The position numbers and the translations under genes were made by a program. The notes under the pieces were generated by a model. It was not told the DNA's origin. It did not search any database and saw only the letters and a list, made by a program, of their open reading frames with translations. Positions 24,424 through 32,375 of a DNA stretch of 32,375 nt are shown here, in pieces (the first letter of the stretch is position 1; the number at the start of each line of letters is the position of its first letter). Source of the DNA: Fuerstiella sp. (GTDB taxonomy: Bacteria; Planctomycetota; Planctomycetia; Planctomycetales; Planctomycetaceae); the NCBI GenBank assembly GCA_014238335.1, contig JABABI010000075.1, positions 1 to 32,375 of the forward strand, given 5' to 3'.

Positions 24424-24679
24424 CCTTTAGTGCAATTTACTTATTGTCGTGGACGATACTGGCTCGTGGGAGTAACGAAACTGCTATTGAAAAGCGTTTT
24501 TCGCGGCCACAAGTCAGCGTGAAACGCTGTCGTGGGCCGTGATATGGTTTTCGAAAAGCAGAAAAGTGCGTGCGTGGCGAAGTCATTCAACTTCCCATCA
24601 GGAAATTCGGCCAACGTTTCAGTCGTCGCTTCCTTTAGGATCTCCATACTTCAAAACACCGTGGCCGATAAATTTTACG

Positions 24680-26056
24680 TCAGGCCTGTATATCTGCCAG
24701 CGTTCCCGTGCTGTCTGCGTAAGAATCGTCTTCGATGCCAAGCGCCTGCATTTGGGTCAGCCACAGATTGGCCAGCGGTGTGCCGGTTTTGCAGTGGACA
24801 TGGCTGCCGAGCTTTAATGTTCCTCGCCCACCGGCAACAACCAGTGGTAAGTCGTTGTATTGATGAGTCGTTCCGTCGCCCATGCCGGCTCCCAGCGTGA
24901 AGATCGTGTTGTCCAGCAGCGTCGTGCCATTAGCTTCTTCAATACCGTCCATTCGCTCCAGCAGTCGAGCGAAGGCCGAAACGTGAAAACGGTCCAGCTT
25001 CAGCAGATCTTCCAGATGCTGACCGGGGTTGTGAGTCATGCCGTGGTGACTGTGCGGTTTGTCCAGGATGCCTTCCCAGTTGGTTGGCGTCGTCCACCGT
25101 TCGGGGCCGACCATCAGAGTGCCGACATTTGTCACACCCGTCTGCAGTGCGGTGACCAGCAGATCGCCCATCAGGTGGATGTACTCGTTGCGCGGCAGAT
25201 GTTCAGCCGGACGTTCGATGCCGGCGGCGGACAGATCGAACGTCATGGAATCAATGCGGTCCATGCGTTTTTCGATCGTTCGGATCGCTTCGAAATACTC
25301 TTCGAATTTCCGCTGGTCTGAGTTGCTCAGTCGCTGCTGCAGCCGCCGGGCATTGCCCAGAGCCAGGTCGGTGATGTTCCGAAAACGCGTGTTGGCTCGT
25401 GTGCCGAACAACCTGTCGTAAACGTGTCGCGGATTTCTCATCGATGGTGCCACATGCCCTGTGCCGTACCATGACATGTTGTCAAAATAGATGGATTCGA
25501 TGTTGTTCTTGTGGTCATTGCAGCTCAGTTCGAGCGTCGAATACGGCGTTGTCTGCCCGATACTGTCGGCCACAATGTGGTCCAGAGTTCGCGCCAGTGG
25601 ATAGGCAGAGTTCTTTACTTCGAATGGCGCCACACTGGTCAGGAAACACGATGCGCATTGAGCGTGCGAGTCCGTCCCGTGCTGGAAGATACGATCCAAT
25701 CCGGTGATCAACGAGACTCTGTCGCGCATAGTGTGCAGCGGAGCCAGCGTCGGTGTGAGGGTCAGAGGGTGAGTGCCGACGGGAGCTACTTTCCCATCAA
25801 AACGCCAGACGTTATTCTGGCCCGCAAACGTCGGCAGCGGCCGGTCACCTTCACCGGGAAAGAAGCCACGGCGGACGATGCCGTTGGGCAGATAGAAGAA
25901 CGCCAGTCGCTGTGCCGGAGCAGCCGTTCCGGCACCATCTGCGGCACTGCTGCGAGCGTTGAAACTTTCCAGCCATGGCAGACTCAGCGCGACGCCACCG
26001 GCGCCAGCGACGAAGCGTCGTCGCGAAACAGTGCGGTCGTTTGTTCTTTTTGTCAT
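24680..26056 (-). CDS. DUF1552 secreted protein
   Basis: The 458-residue product has a twin-arginine signal (VSRRRFVAGAGGVALSLPWLE) and the DUF1552 domain across the rest. FFYLPNGI occurs near 53, then VSLITGLDR, HAQCASCFLT and HGMTHNP, and in the C-terminal third TIFTLGAGMGDG and VVAGGRG. DUF1552 proteins are abundant in planctomycetes and are nearly always encoded beside a DUF1592-type cytochrome protein, as here, 71 bases upstream. The enzymatic role is not known; the family is related to the DUF1501 sulfatase-fold proteins. An AAAGGAA element lies upstream of the ATG. Confidence 0.92.
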   Translation of the reverse strand: MTKRTNDRTVSRRRFVAGAGGVALSLPWLESFNARSSAADGAGTAAPAQRLAFFYLPNGIVRRGFFPGEGDRPLPTFAGQNNVWRFDGKVAPVGTHPLTLTPTLAPLHTMRDRVSLITGLDRIFQHGTDSHAQCASCFLTSVAPFEVKNSAYPLARTLDHIVADSIGQTTPYSTLELSCNDHKNNIESIYFDNMSWYGTGHVAPSMRNPRHVYDRLFGTRANTRFRNITDLALGNARRLQQRLSNSDQRKFEEYFEAIRTIEKRMDRIDSMTFDLSAAGIERPAEHLPRNEYIHLMGDLLVTALQTGVTNVGTLMVGPERWTTPTNWEGILDKPHSHHGMTHNPGQHLEDLLKLDRFHVSAFARLLERMDGIEEANGTTLLDNTIFTLGAGMGDGTTHQYNDLPLVVAGGRGTLKLGSHVHCKTGTPLANLWLTQMQALGIEDDSYADSTGTLADIQA

Positions 26057-26127
26057 GTCGTTGGAATTCCTTTGTTTCCGGTGGTGTGTTGTCTGGCCGG
26101 CGAGCAGCCGGAAGATCGGATCCAGTT

Positions 26128-28662
26128 CTACTCAACGTCTGTTTTCTCAGTATCTGCGACATTCTTGTGCAGAAACGGCTCGCTCATAGCCACGCTCTTC
26201 AGCACGGCGCGCAGTCGATCATCGCCAGCCACCGCCTTCGCGGTCATGGAGTCCAGTGCCGGGGAATCGGCAGGTCCGAGTTCTCGACCGAGAGCATAGG
26301 ACAGCAGATGGGAAGTAAACCCGCGAATGAATCTCTGTTTCTCCTGAACAATCAGTCGTTTGAATTCCACGAACGTATTGAATTCGTGCTGATTGAATAA
26401 CACTCCACTCGGATCCACGTCGCGACCGTTTTCGTATTTGTCACGCCAGACACCGGTGGGCCCAAAATTCTCCAGCGCAAAACCAAACGGGTCAATCTTA
26501 TTATGACAGCCAGCGCAGTCGGCACGTTCGCGATGTGCGGCCAGACGTTCACGAATCGTGAGTTTTGCCAGTTCTTCGGCATCACCTTCGGGCAACGGTG
26601 GAACATCCGCCGGCGGTGGTTCGGGAGGATCGTTGAAGATCACTGCGTTGACCCATGCCCCGCGAGTGATCGGTTGGGTCCTTGTCGCTGCGGCCGTCAT
26701 GGTCATCACGGCCGCGTTCGCAATCACACCGCCGCGACGCGGGTCGTCCAGCGGTACGCGTTTGAAGACCTGCACCTGAACGTCGTGCCCCGAGTTTGAT
26801 TCCCCATCGTAATTCTGCCTCAGCATGTCGCTTTGCCAGGTGTATTTCGGATCCAGCAGTTCAACGACCGAACCGTCTTCCACGTAGACTGTTTCAAACA
26901 GCAGCAGCGGCTCAGACATCATGTGTATGCTGGTGCGATACCCGTCGTAATAGAAGTACGGAAACATCTGCGGGTCGGGGATCGACGTTATCAGCCGTTC
27001 CAGCTGCAGCCACTGAGCCGGAAAGTTGTCGCAGAATCGGCTCGACCGCCGGTCGTTCAGTAACCGGTCGATCTGAGTGCTGAGTACCTCCGGGTGACTG
27101 AGTGTGCCTGCTGCGGCATGATCGAGCAGCGTGTCGTCCGGAATACTGCTCCAGAAGAACTGAGCCAGACGCGAGGCCAGGTCGTAATCATTCAGCCGCC
27201 GTCCCGAATTTTCTTCGTCTGAGTCACCGTCGTCATTTGTTTCGTAGAAATACAGAAAGTCGGGCATGCCAATGACAGCTCCAACAACGGCCCGCATCGT
27301 GTCTTCGTACGAAGCTCCTGACGCGATCCGGTCGTTCGCGAATTGTGTAAATCGATCAAGCGTTTCCGCATCAACCGGTCTGCGGAAAGCGCGACGCAGC
27401 AGTTGCTGAAGTCGGGATCGAACAGAATCACTCTCTGCGATGGTCGTAGCATCAGGTTCTGCTGTCGGCTGGCGCCCCGTCACTTCGATGTAGTCCAGCC
27501 CAAAGTAAAAGCGAGGCGACTGCTGTCTCTTGCCAACGCATTTGAATTTCATTGTGTGCGGTCCGGTTGCAATTTTCAGACCGGAAACTGAGTAATCACT
27601 GATGTCGACTTTCGGGCCGTACAGATCGACGGTGTCACCAATCTTCACATCATCCAGGTACACATCGAACATGCCATAATCGGGCGCGTTCGTGAACATG
27701 AAATGCAAGCCGCTGCCCGCCTGTGTGACGCTGAATGAGACCGTCAGTTCCAGATCCTGTTTCGGGCACCGCCACACCAGATGTGTGTCGTCGCTCCATT
27801 GAGTCCCGTAATGCAGCAGGTCTTGCGGCTCGGCCTCACCCGGCGGCGTGCCCACAGATTTCACCAAGCGCATCCGTTCAACCTCGTACCGGCCCTCAAC
27901 CGGAGTATGGACGGCCTGCCCCGGCGGAGCGAACAGACGATCCCAACTGCGGCATTCCTTTGCATTCAGATCAGGGCTTTCGGCAATCGTCTGACTCAGC
28001 GTCAGAAACGATTCCATCAGCAACGGCGAAAGCGTCAGGTGGTCGGCGCGATTATCGAAGCCGTGCTCGGCCCGCTTGTCCTGCGGAAAAGCCGCAACGC
28101 CTCGAAATCCCTCCGGCCGCTGACTATCAATATCCTTACTGAGTGGACGACTGGACACACGCACGGTGTCCGGCATCTTTCCGGTCTCTGGCCGGAAGTA
28201 ATCGTCACGCCGCCGCAGCAGACGCTCATTCAACTGAAAGATGTCACGATCCAGTTCCAGCAGATCGACGACGGCATTGTTGTACTGAAACCGATTCATC
28301 CGCCGGATTGGTGTGACCCCGAAGGCCTGGGTCTTCAATGTCTGCTGCAACATCGTCTGTAGTGCCGTGACCATCTGTTCGCGTTTGACTTTCGGCAGCG
28401 CAGGCTCATCTTCCGGCGGCATCTGACGATCCTGCAGCACCGTGATCAGCGTTTCCAGCAACTCGGGGCGAGCCTGCAGGTTGTCGTTCGATTGCAGTGC
28501 CAGCAGGTTGACCTCGCCTTCAACCTTGTCACCTTTGCCGTGGCACTTGATGCAGTGAGTACGGAATGTTGAATGCAGCAACGCTGAAGCTTCATCAGCC
28601 GACGCCGGAGAGACAACGGTCACCGACAAGACCAGAACGCAGAAGGTGGATATAATTTTCAT
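26128..28662 (-). CDS. DUF1592/1588/1585/1587/1595 cytochrome protein
   Basis: The 844-residue exported protein starts with a signal peptide (residues 1-22) and a cytochrome-like CxxCH (CIKCHG, residues 37-42). The planctomycete multi-domain arrangement follows. DUF1587 comes first (PIRRMNRFQYNNAVVDLL). A carbohydrate-binding-like insert follows near 290-400. DUF1595 has LRRAFRRPVDAETLDRF. DUF1592 comes next (RLAQFFWSSIPDD), then DUF1588 with a second CxxCH (CAGCHNKIDPFGFALENFG), and last DUF1585 (LLSYALGRELG). Heme binding at both CxxCH sites is expected. A periplasmic electron-transfer role in polymer oxidation is inferred. ATG 28662 is used because the signal peptide begins there. The frame extends to 28782 without support. 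Confidence 0.92.
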   Translation of the reverse strand: MKIISTFCVLVLSVTVVSPASADEASALLHSTFRTHCIKCHGKGDKVEGEVNLLALQSNDNLQARPELLETLITVLQDRQMPPEDEPALPKVKREQMVTALQTMLQQTLKTQAFGVTPIRRMNRFQYNNAVVDLLELDRDIFQLNERLLRRRDDYFRPETGKMPDTVRVSSRPLSKDIDSQRPEGFRGVAAFPQDKRAEHGFDNRADHLTLSPLLMESFLTLSQTIAESPDLNAKECRSWDRLFAPPGQAVHTPVEGRYEVERMRLVKSVGTPPGEAEPQDLLHYGTQWSDDTHLVWRCPKQDLELTVSFSVTQAGSGLHFMFTNAPDYGMFDVYLDDVKIGDTVDLYGPKVDISDYSVSGLKIATGPHTMKFKCVGKRQQSPRFYFGLDYIEVTGRQPTAEPDATTIAESDSVRSRLQQLLRRAFRRPVDAETLDRFTQFANDRIASGASYEDTMRAVVGAVIGMPDFLYFYETNDDGDSDEENSGRRLNDYDLASRLAQFFWSSIPDDTLLDHAAAGTLSHPEVLSTQIDRLLNDRRSSRFCDNFPAQWLQLERLITSIPDPQMFPYFYYDGYRTSIHMMSEPLLLFETVYVEDGSVVELLDPKYTWQSDMLRQNYDGESNSGHDVQVQVFKRVPLDDPRRGGVIANAAVMTMTAAATRTQPITRGAWVNAVIFNDPPEPPPADVPPLPEGDAEELAKLTIRERLAAHRERADCAGCHNKIDPFGFALENFGPTGVWRDKYENGRDVDPSGVLFNQHEFNTFVEFKRLIVQEKQRFIRGFTSHLLSYALGRELGPADSPALDSMTAKAVAGDDRLRAVLKSVAMSEPFLHKNVADTEKTDVE

Positions 28663-28829
28663 GACCTCTAGTGCATTTCGGGGGGAACTGCCGGCGGTGA
28701 GTTGCAGGCGAAATTGTCGCCCGGCAGCCTCAGGACTCTCGGCCGAATCTGACAGCTCGTTGTCACGGACTGGCCTGGCCATGCCGCATTGTGACAGTTC
28801 GGCCGCTCAAAATCACGCATCGAGGTCTC

Positions 28830-29150
28830 TGCGCCCAGTGTTTTCGCTTGAGAACTCAAAAGCACCGGAAATGCTCGTCTTGCGCTGCACACGATACCTG
28901 CTGAGGGGCAATCTGACTGAGGCGACACTTCGAAATCAACGACACAGCCGAAGAACGGGAAGAGACTTATCGCATTCTGTATCCATCGCACTGTGGAAAC
29001 TGCGGAGTCTTGTTAGGTTCGTCCATTCCAATTTGGCAACGCCTATGCGCGTCTTGCCGGAGCAATTGCCAGACATGCAGCGAACGGACTGCGCAAAGTA
29101 CCTCGCCACGACTGACATGTCCATCCTGCGCCGGCCGGCCGTTCATTTCG
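28830..29150 (+). pseudogene. Cysteine-rich zinc-ribbon-like remnant
   Basis: One plus-strand frame contains six CxxC motifs. They are CAQC (28830), CSSC (28872), CGNC (28992), CASC (29046), CQTC (29067) and CPSC (29118). The spacings are typical of zinc ribbons. Two in-frame stops, TGA 28902-28904 and TGA 28914-28916, split it, and no ATG opens the second part. Between the stops and CGNC the sequence is hydrophilic and protein-like (INDTAEEREETYRILYPS). After about 29150 the frame only shadows the esterase gene on the other strand. I infer a decayed zinc-ribbon protein gene. The family is not recognised, and coincidence remains possible. Confidence 0.33.
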
Positions 29151-29203
29151 CACGAACCTTCGGGCCTCGTTGTGGCTGATGTGCGGGTATGGCATCGCGG
29201 TAC

Positions 29204-30064
29204 TTATCTGGTGCTGCCAATCAGAGGGTCAAGGAACCGGTACAGTTCTTTGGTGGCCGGATCATCGGACTGACACAGGTTGGCGTTCAACCGGTTGTGC
29301 GTGGTGTCTCTGGCTCCGAAAACATTGACGGGAAGTTCCGACTCGCTGAGAACAGCCCCCAGGCGGCGAGCCTGAGCGGCTGTGTTCGGATGACCTGCGA
29401 CGTGCAGAATCAGAAACGGCGGAATGCCCTTACCTTTGGCCACGTGCGTCACAGCTGAAAAGTCGATGTGCTTCTCCGGATCGTTTCCGAACTTCACACG
29501 ATGCCCGAACTTCGGCAGGGGCAGGCCATGCACCGTTTGCCGGAACTCTGCGGTCATGATGATGGCGGGCAGGTCGTAAGTGTCACCATCCACCGGCACG
29601 CAACCTTTCAACACCGTGAACGGAACGCCTTGCTCCTTAAGATAACGGTCGTCAATGCAGATCAGCGCCGCCAGCTGCGCACCAGCCGAATGTCCCATCA
29701 CAAAAAAACGCTGCGGGTCACCGCCGTATTTCGCGATGTTCCGATAAGTCCAGCCAAAGGCTTTGGCGACATCGCGAATCAGCACGTCCATCTCAACATG
29801 TGGCAACAGGCGGTAGTTCGTCGATACAAAGATGAACCCGCGTTCGGAAAATACTTTTGGCTTGATCTGGATGTCCGTCTTGTCGCCCTGCTGCCAGCCG
29901 CCACCGTGAATCCAGAAAACGACCGGCAGATTCTTCGCACCATTCGGCGAATAGACATCCAGCACCTGACGTTCATGTGCCGGGTCCGCATACGGAATAT
30001 TGCTTTTAACATTTTGTGCGTGAGCAACGGACAACAGACAAAGACTGGCGATAAGCGTTCTCAT
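29204..30064 (-). CDS. Secreted alpha/beta hydrolase, esterase-like
   Basis: The 286-residue protein has a signal peptide (about residues 1-17) and the hormone-sensitive-lipase/carboxylesterase layout. The oxyanion-hole motif is HGGGW (53-57), the nucleophile elbow GHSAG (Ser126), and the likely catalytic His lies in DTTHNRLN (256). The acid is expected in the HVADHPD-like segment near residue 221. Here it reads HVAGHPN, with Gly and Asn where Asp would stand, so the acid is unclear. ATG 30064 gives the signal peptide, whereas the frame from 30097 adds 11 residues before it. An SGNH hydrolase gene ends upstream on the same strand with an 87-bp gap. Likely substrates are acyl or acetyl esters. 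Confidence 0.8.
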   Translation of the reverse strand: MRTLIASLCLLSVAHAQNVKSNIPYADPAHERQVLDVYSPNGAKNLPVVFWIHGGGWQQGDKTDIQIKPKVFSERGFIFVSTNYRLLPHVEMDVLIRDVAKAFGWTYRNIAKYGGDPQRFFVMGHSAGAQLAALICIDDRYLKEQGVPFTVLKGCVPVDGDTYDLPAIIMTAEFRQTVHGLPLPKFGHRVKFGNDPEKHIDFSAVTHVAKGKGIPPFLILHVAGHPNTAAQARRLGAVLSESELPVNVFGARDTTHNRLNANLCQSDDPATKELYRFLDPLIGSTR

Positions 30065-30151
30065 GGCGGGAGCTTTCCAAGCGAGGTGAACAGGCAAGTT
30101 ACCTGTCTGTCTGTAATGTCCGGAAACGGTGAAGCGAGCGTCCCGAGTGCT

Positions 30152-31420
30152 TTACGGTTTTGGTGTGACGACGATTTTGTAAGTAACGGGTTTCACGGCG
30201 GCTTTCGCCTTTGCGTGAGCAGCGTCGTTTTCTTCCATCATCTTGCGGCGAAGTGTTTTCAGTGCGGACTGCACTTCGGCATCTTCAGCAAGAGGGCCAC
30301 GGAGCTGACGAAAATTCGTGATCAGGCCCTTGATCATCTGCGTTTCGAGTGCCTGCTTCTGAGCGACTGCATTCAACACCTGATTGAATGGACCAACAAA
30401 CGGATTCTCGTCAAACTCCGCCGCCAGATTGATGCCGTCGCTGAGCTGTTGTTTCGTAAATGATTTGGTAGTGAGGCCAAATGTGACGTCGGCCGTCGCA
30501 GTCTGCAAATTATTGACGGTCAGAATGAACCGGTTCAGGTCACTGTTGAACGGAAAATGAGGCAGGATGCTGCGTGTGCCGTTTGGGTCTTTGTTATTTC
30601 CGCTGAAGCAGAATGGATAGCGAGAGCTTTCGACTGCAACTGTTCCGCCGCTGCTGCTGACCACACGATGGCCGCCGGATGCCTGTGTCTTTCCCGTCGC
30701 CACATCCAGTGTGATGCCGCCCAGATTACCGTCCAGTCCCAGCGCTTTCAGAAATGCGCAGGCCATCACAAGGTGTCCGTTTCGTCCGGGATGCACACCG
30801 TCGCCGCCGGCAACAGGATACTCTGCTCCCAGCGCCGCTTTGGCCGAAACCATCGCAGCCATCATGGCTCCGAAAACGTCGGCATGAGGAAACTTATTTT
30901 CTTTGGCCAGTTTGCTGGCTATTTGGCCCAGGTGTTCAAGATTGTCGTTGTAGACCTTGTCGAAGTCGGGGTTGTTGCGAGCCCACGTGAAACTGTCGAC
31001 GACGCCCGGCGAACCCACCACAACGGTAGCGCCGGCCAACTTCATGCGATCAATAATCGTCCGCATGCCCTGTTCATACGTCTTCCCGATCTGCTCCGTG
31101 TAGGCTCGATAAGAACCGTCATTCATTCCATAACAGGTCGTAACCACGTCCGGCTTCCACGGCACAAGATCATTTTCCATGCGGTTGGCAAAACCGGGAG
31201 CTCGTTCACCGCCCCAGCCAAACTGAAAGCTCTGAATCTCCAGTTCGGGATAACAGGCCAGCAGATAGGTCTCGATATATTTGCTGTAGAGTTTCTGCTC
31301 AGTTATAGAATCGCCAATGATCGCCAGTCGGTCACCTTTTTCCAGCACCAGATCGTCGCCAGACACAACGGCTGGCAGTATCACCAGGAGACAGGAAAAG
31401 ATGATGGAGTATCTTTGCAT
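30152..31420 (-). CDS. Secreted SGNH/GDSL hydrolase
   Basis: The 422-residue protein carries a signal peptide (about residues 1-21), then an SGNH domain. The motifs are IIGDSITEQ (block I Ser), GWGGERAPG (block II Gly), CYGMNDGSY (block III Asn) and GDGVHPGRNGH (block V Asp and His), so all four catalytic positions are present. A long C-terminal extension of about 170 residues is beta-rich and ends in a basic helical segment. Probable activity is deacetylation or deacylation of polysaccharides. ATG 31420 gives the signal peptide, and the frame continues to 31504 without support. It is the first gene of a pair with the esterase. Confidence 0.85.
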   Translation of the reverse strand: MQRYSIIFSCLLVILPAVVSGDDLVLEKGDRLAIIGDSITEQKLYSKYIETYLLACYPELEIQSFQFGWGGERAPGFANRMENDLVPWKPDVVTTCYGMNDGSYRAYTEQIGKTYEQGMRTIIDRMKLAGATVVVGSPGVVDSFTWARNNPDFDKVYNDNLEHLGQIASKLAKENKFPHADVFGAMMAAMVSAKAALGAEYPVAGGDGVHPGRNGHLVMACAFLKALGLDGNLGGITLDVATGKTQASGGHRVVSSSGGTVAVESSRYPFCFSGNNKDPNGTRSILPHFPFNSDLNRFILTVNNLQTATADVTFGLTTKSFTKQQLSDGINLAAEFDENPFVGPFNQVLNAVAQKQALETQMIKGLITNFRQLRGPLAEDAEVQSALKTLRRKMMEENDAAHAKAKAAVKPVTYKIVVTPKP

Positions 31421-31504
31421 GGAGGGGCTTTCTAGAGGTCGGAGACAATCAGGGGGACGCACTGTCTGGAAATCATGGTGGCCGGACAGGCAGGCTGCCG
31501 ACAC

Positions 31505-31738
31505 AATGCCGCTTTCAGTCTACCAATCTCACGCGCCGAAACAATTATGTGCTACTTTCGCCGGATTCTGCAGTCGGGCTATTCAGCAGCGCAGGATGCA
31601 GGAATCGCTTGATTCGTGTGCCAGTGAAAATTGATCTGCTGACGGCTCCATTCTTTCACTGTGGCTGGTACAGCAATTGGGCCTGTTCAGTTTCTAACCG
31701 AAGACATCACTGATTTCGGCCACCGTCAGCGTTGCTCT
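31505..31738. other. Spacer with no supported feature
   Basis: No reading frame, RNA or repeat could be supported in these 234 bases. They should contain the promoter of the SGNH gene, but no convincing hexamers were found. Confidence 0.4.
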
Positions 31739-31754
31739 GCCAGTGATCACTGGC
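31739..31754. repeat. 16-bp perfect palindrome at a stop codon
   Basis: GCCAGTGATCACTGGC is a perfect inverted repeat without a loop and includes the TGA stop of the following PQQ-protein gene. It has no T-run, so it is not a standard terminator. It could be a protein-binding site or chance. Confidence 0.35.
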
Positions 31755-32375
31755 CGATGCAGAACAGGTGATATTCTGAGCGTATGAACAGATTGCCCTG
31801 TGACACCGCTATTGATGCCTTGCATTTTTCTTCAAGGCGATTGCGTGCCAGGATCTTCAGTTCCGGACCCGCCTCAATGACCACAGTTTCCCCTTCGGCT
31901 TCCGTCAGAAAATAAATGTTTCCATCCGCATAGATTGGTGATGCGGAGTGTTTGCCACCGATTCGTTCCTGCCATGCCATGTCACCGGTCGCGGCCTGGA
32001 AACACGTCACGATTCCCTTGTCGCTTACCGAATAAATGTAGGGTTTGACGTACAGCATAGAAGCCAGCGATGGAACCCCCTTCGTCTGTTCCCAGGCCAT
32101 ATGTGATTCCGTCACGTCGCCCGTGCCACCGGCACGGATGACTCGAATCGTTGGGGCTTCAAAACCGGAGCAACTGAATATCAGACCGTCGCCAACCACG
32201 ATTGACGGAGTGACTCCTTCGCCTTTGCTGTAGATCGACCATATCAGCCGGCCATCGGTCGGATCGAATCCCTGAACCGCATCTCCGGCACCGCTGACAA
32301 TCTGACTGGTACCGTTCTGGCGAAGAATATTCGGTGTCACATGGCCCAGTCGCGACAGCCCTCGTTTGCCGCGCC
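31747..32375 (-). CDS. PQQ/BamB-like beta-propeller protein, 5' end outside window
   Basis: About 209 codons of the C-terminal part are present and the reading frame stays open to the window edge, so the start lies outside. The sequence has repeated propeller blades: AVQGFDPTDGRLIWS, GIVTCFQAATGDMAWQ, NIYFLTEAEGE and a final LFIRSEYHLFCIG. This is the same fold as the 13315-14616 protein but not a close copy. The role is unknown, and export is probable from the family but the signal peptide is not visible. GTG 32340 should not be taken as the start, because similarity continues upstream. Confidence 0.85.
   Translation of the reverse strand, partial: RGKRGLSRLGHVTPNILRQNGTSQIVSGAGDAVQGFDPTDGRLIWSIYSKGEGVTPSIVVGDGLIFSCSGFEAPTIRVIRAGGTGDVTESHMAWEQTKGVPSLASMLYVKPYIYSVSDKGIVTCFQAATGDMAWQERIGGKHSASPIYADGNIYFLTEAEGETVVIEAGPELKILARNRLEEKCKASIAVSQGNLFIRSEYHLFCIGQ

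Noticed and set aside
24441..24647. Minus-strand 68-residue open frame
   Set aside because: No ribosome-binding site, no known domain and no clear link to neighbours.
28668..28991. Minus-strand 107-residue open frame
   Set aside because: It lies antisense to the frame with six CxxC motifs and shows no domain of its own.
1..32375. tRNA, rRNA, riboswitch or CRISPR features
   Set aside because: No cloverleaf, rRNA segment or regularly spaced repeat was seen by eye. A covariance-model search would be needed to exclude small RNAs.

Overview
The window looks like chromosomal DNA of a planctomycete (Planctomycetota), probably a marine or particle-associated lineage. This rests on gene content: paired DUF1592/DUF1587-type cytochrome and DUF1552 proteins, a secreted sulfatase, two SGNH hydrolases, a DUF1080 (3-keto-disaccharide hydrolase) lipoprotein, a Tat-exported xylose-isomerase-like protein, two PQQ/BamB-type beta-propellers, a membrane-anchored TAXI protein and LarC. 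Species cannot be fixed from the sequence. No rRNA, tRNA, CRISPR array or intact mobile element was found by eye.

Layout. Positions 1-1040 are a decayed edge: a BlaI/MecI-type promoter with twin operators, the first codons of a blaI-like gene, and a secretin C-terminal remnant. From 935 to 5612 the minus strand carries a small unknown protein, LarC with a histidine tail, a repeat-motif protein, a thioesterase, a CopD-like membrane protein and a divergent beta-ketoacyl synthase. A lone GspF/PilC-like gene (6402-7445, plus) meets a sulfatase and an SGNH hydrolase (minus). Divergent from these is a plus pair (TAXI protein and a Tat-exported TIM-barrel-like protein), then a PQQ propeller (minus) and an enolase-superfamily enzyme (plus).

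From 16.0 to 21.1 kb lies an accessory-looking block. A LOG-family remnant is followed by a three-gene minus-strand cluster (FAD oxidoreductase related to halogenases, double-GNAT protein, DUF2156 protein), then an IS5-type transposase remnant fused to a truncated membrane-protein gene. From 21.5 to 32.4 kb the content is mainly secreted catabolism: DUF1080 and sugar isomerase/epimerase-like genes, an alpha/beta-hydrolase pseudogene, the DUF1592/DUF1552 pair, a cysteine-rich zinc-ribbon-like remnant, an esterase, an SGNH hydrolase and the 3' part of a second PQQ propeller.

How the genes fit together. Most intact genes encode exported proteins suited to polysaccharide breakdown: desulfation, deacylation, 3-keto-sugar chemistry and periplasmic redox proteins. 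A second theme is gene decay: at least six remnants sit between intact genes, one with two nonsense changes and a one-base deletion that can be read directly. The most interesting intact items are the FAD/GNAT/DUF2156 cluster, the protein with four PLDxIR motifs, and the beta-ketoacyl synthase lacking a catalytic histidine.
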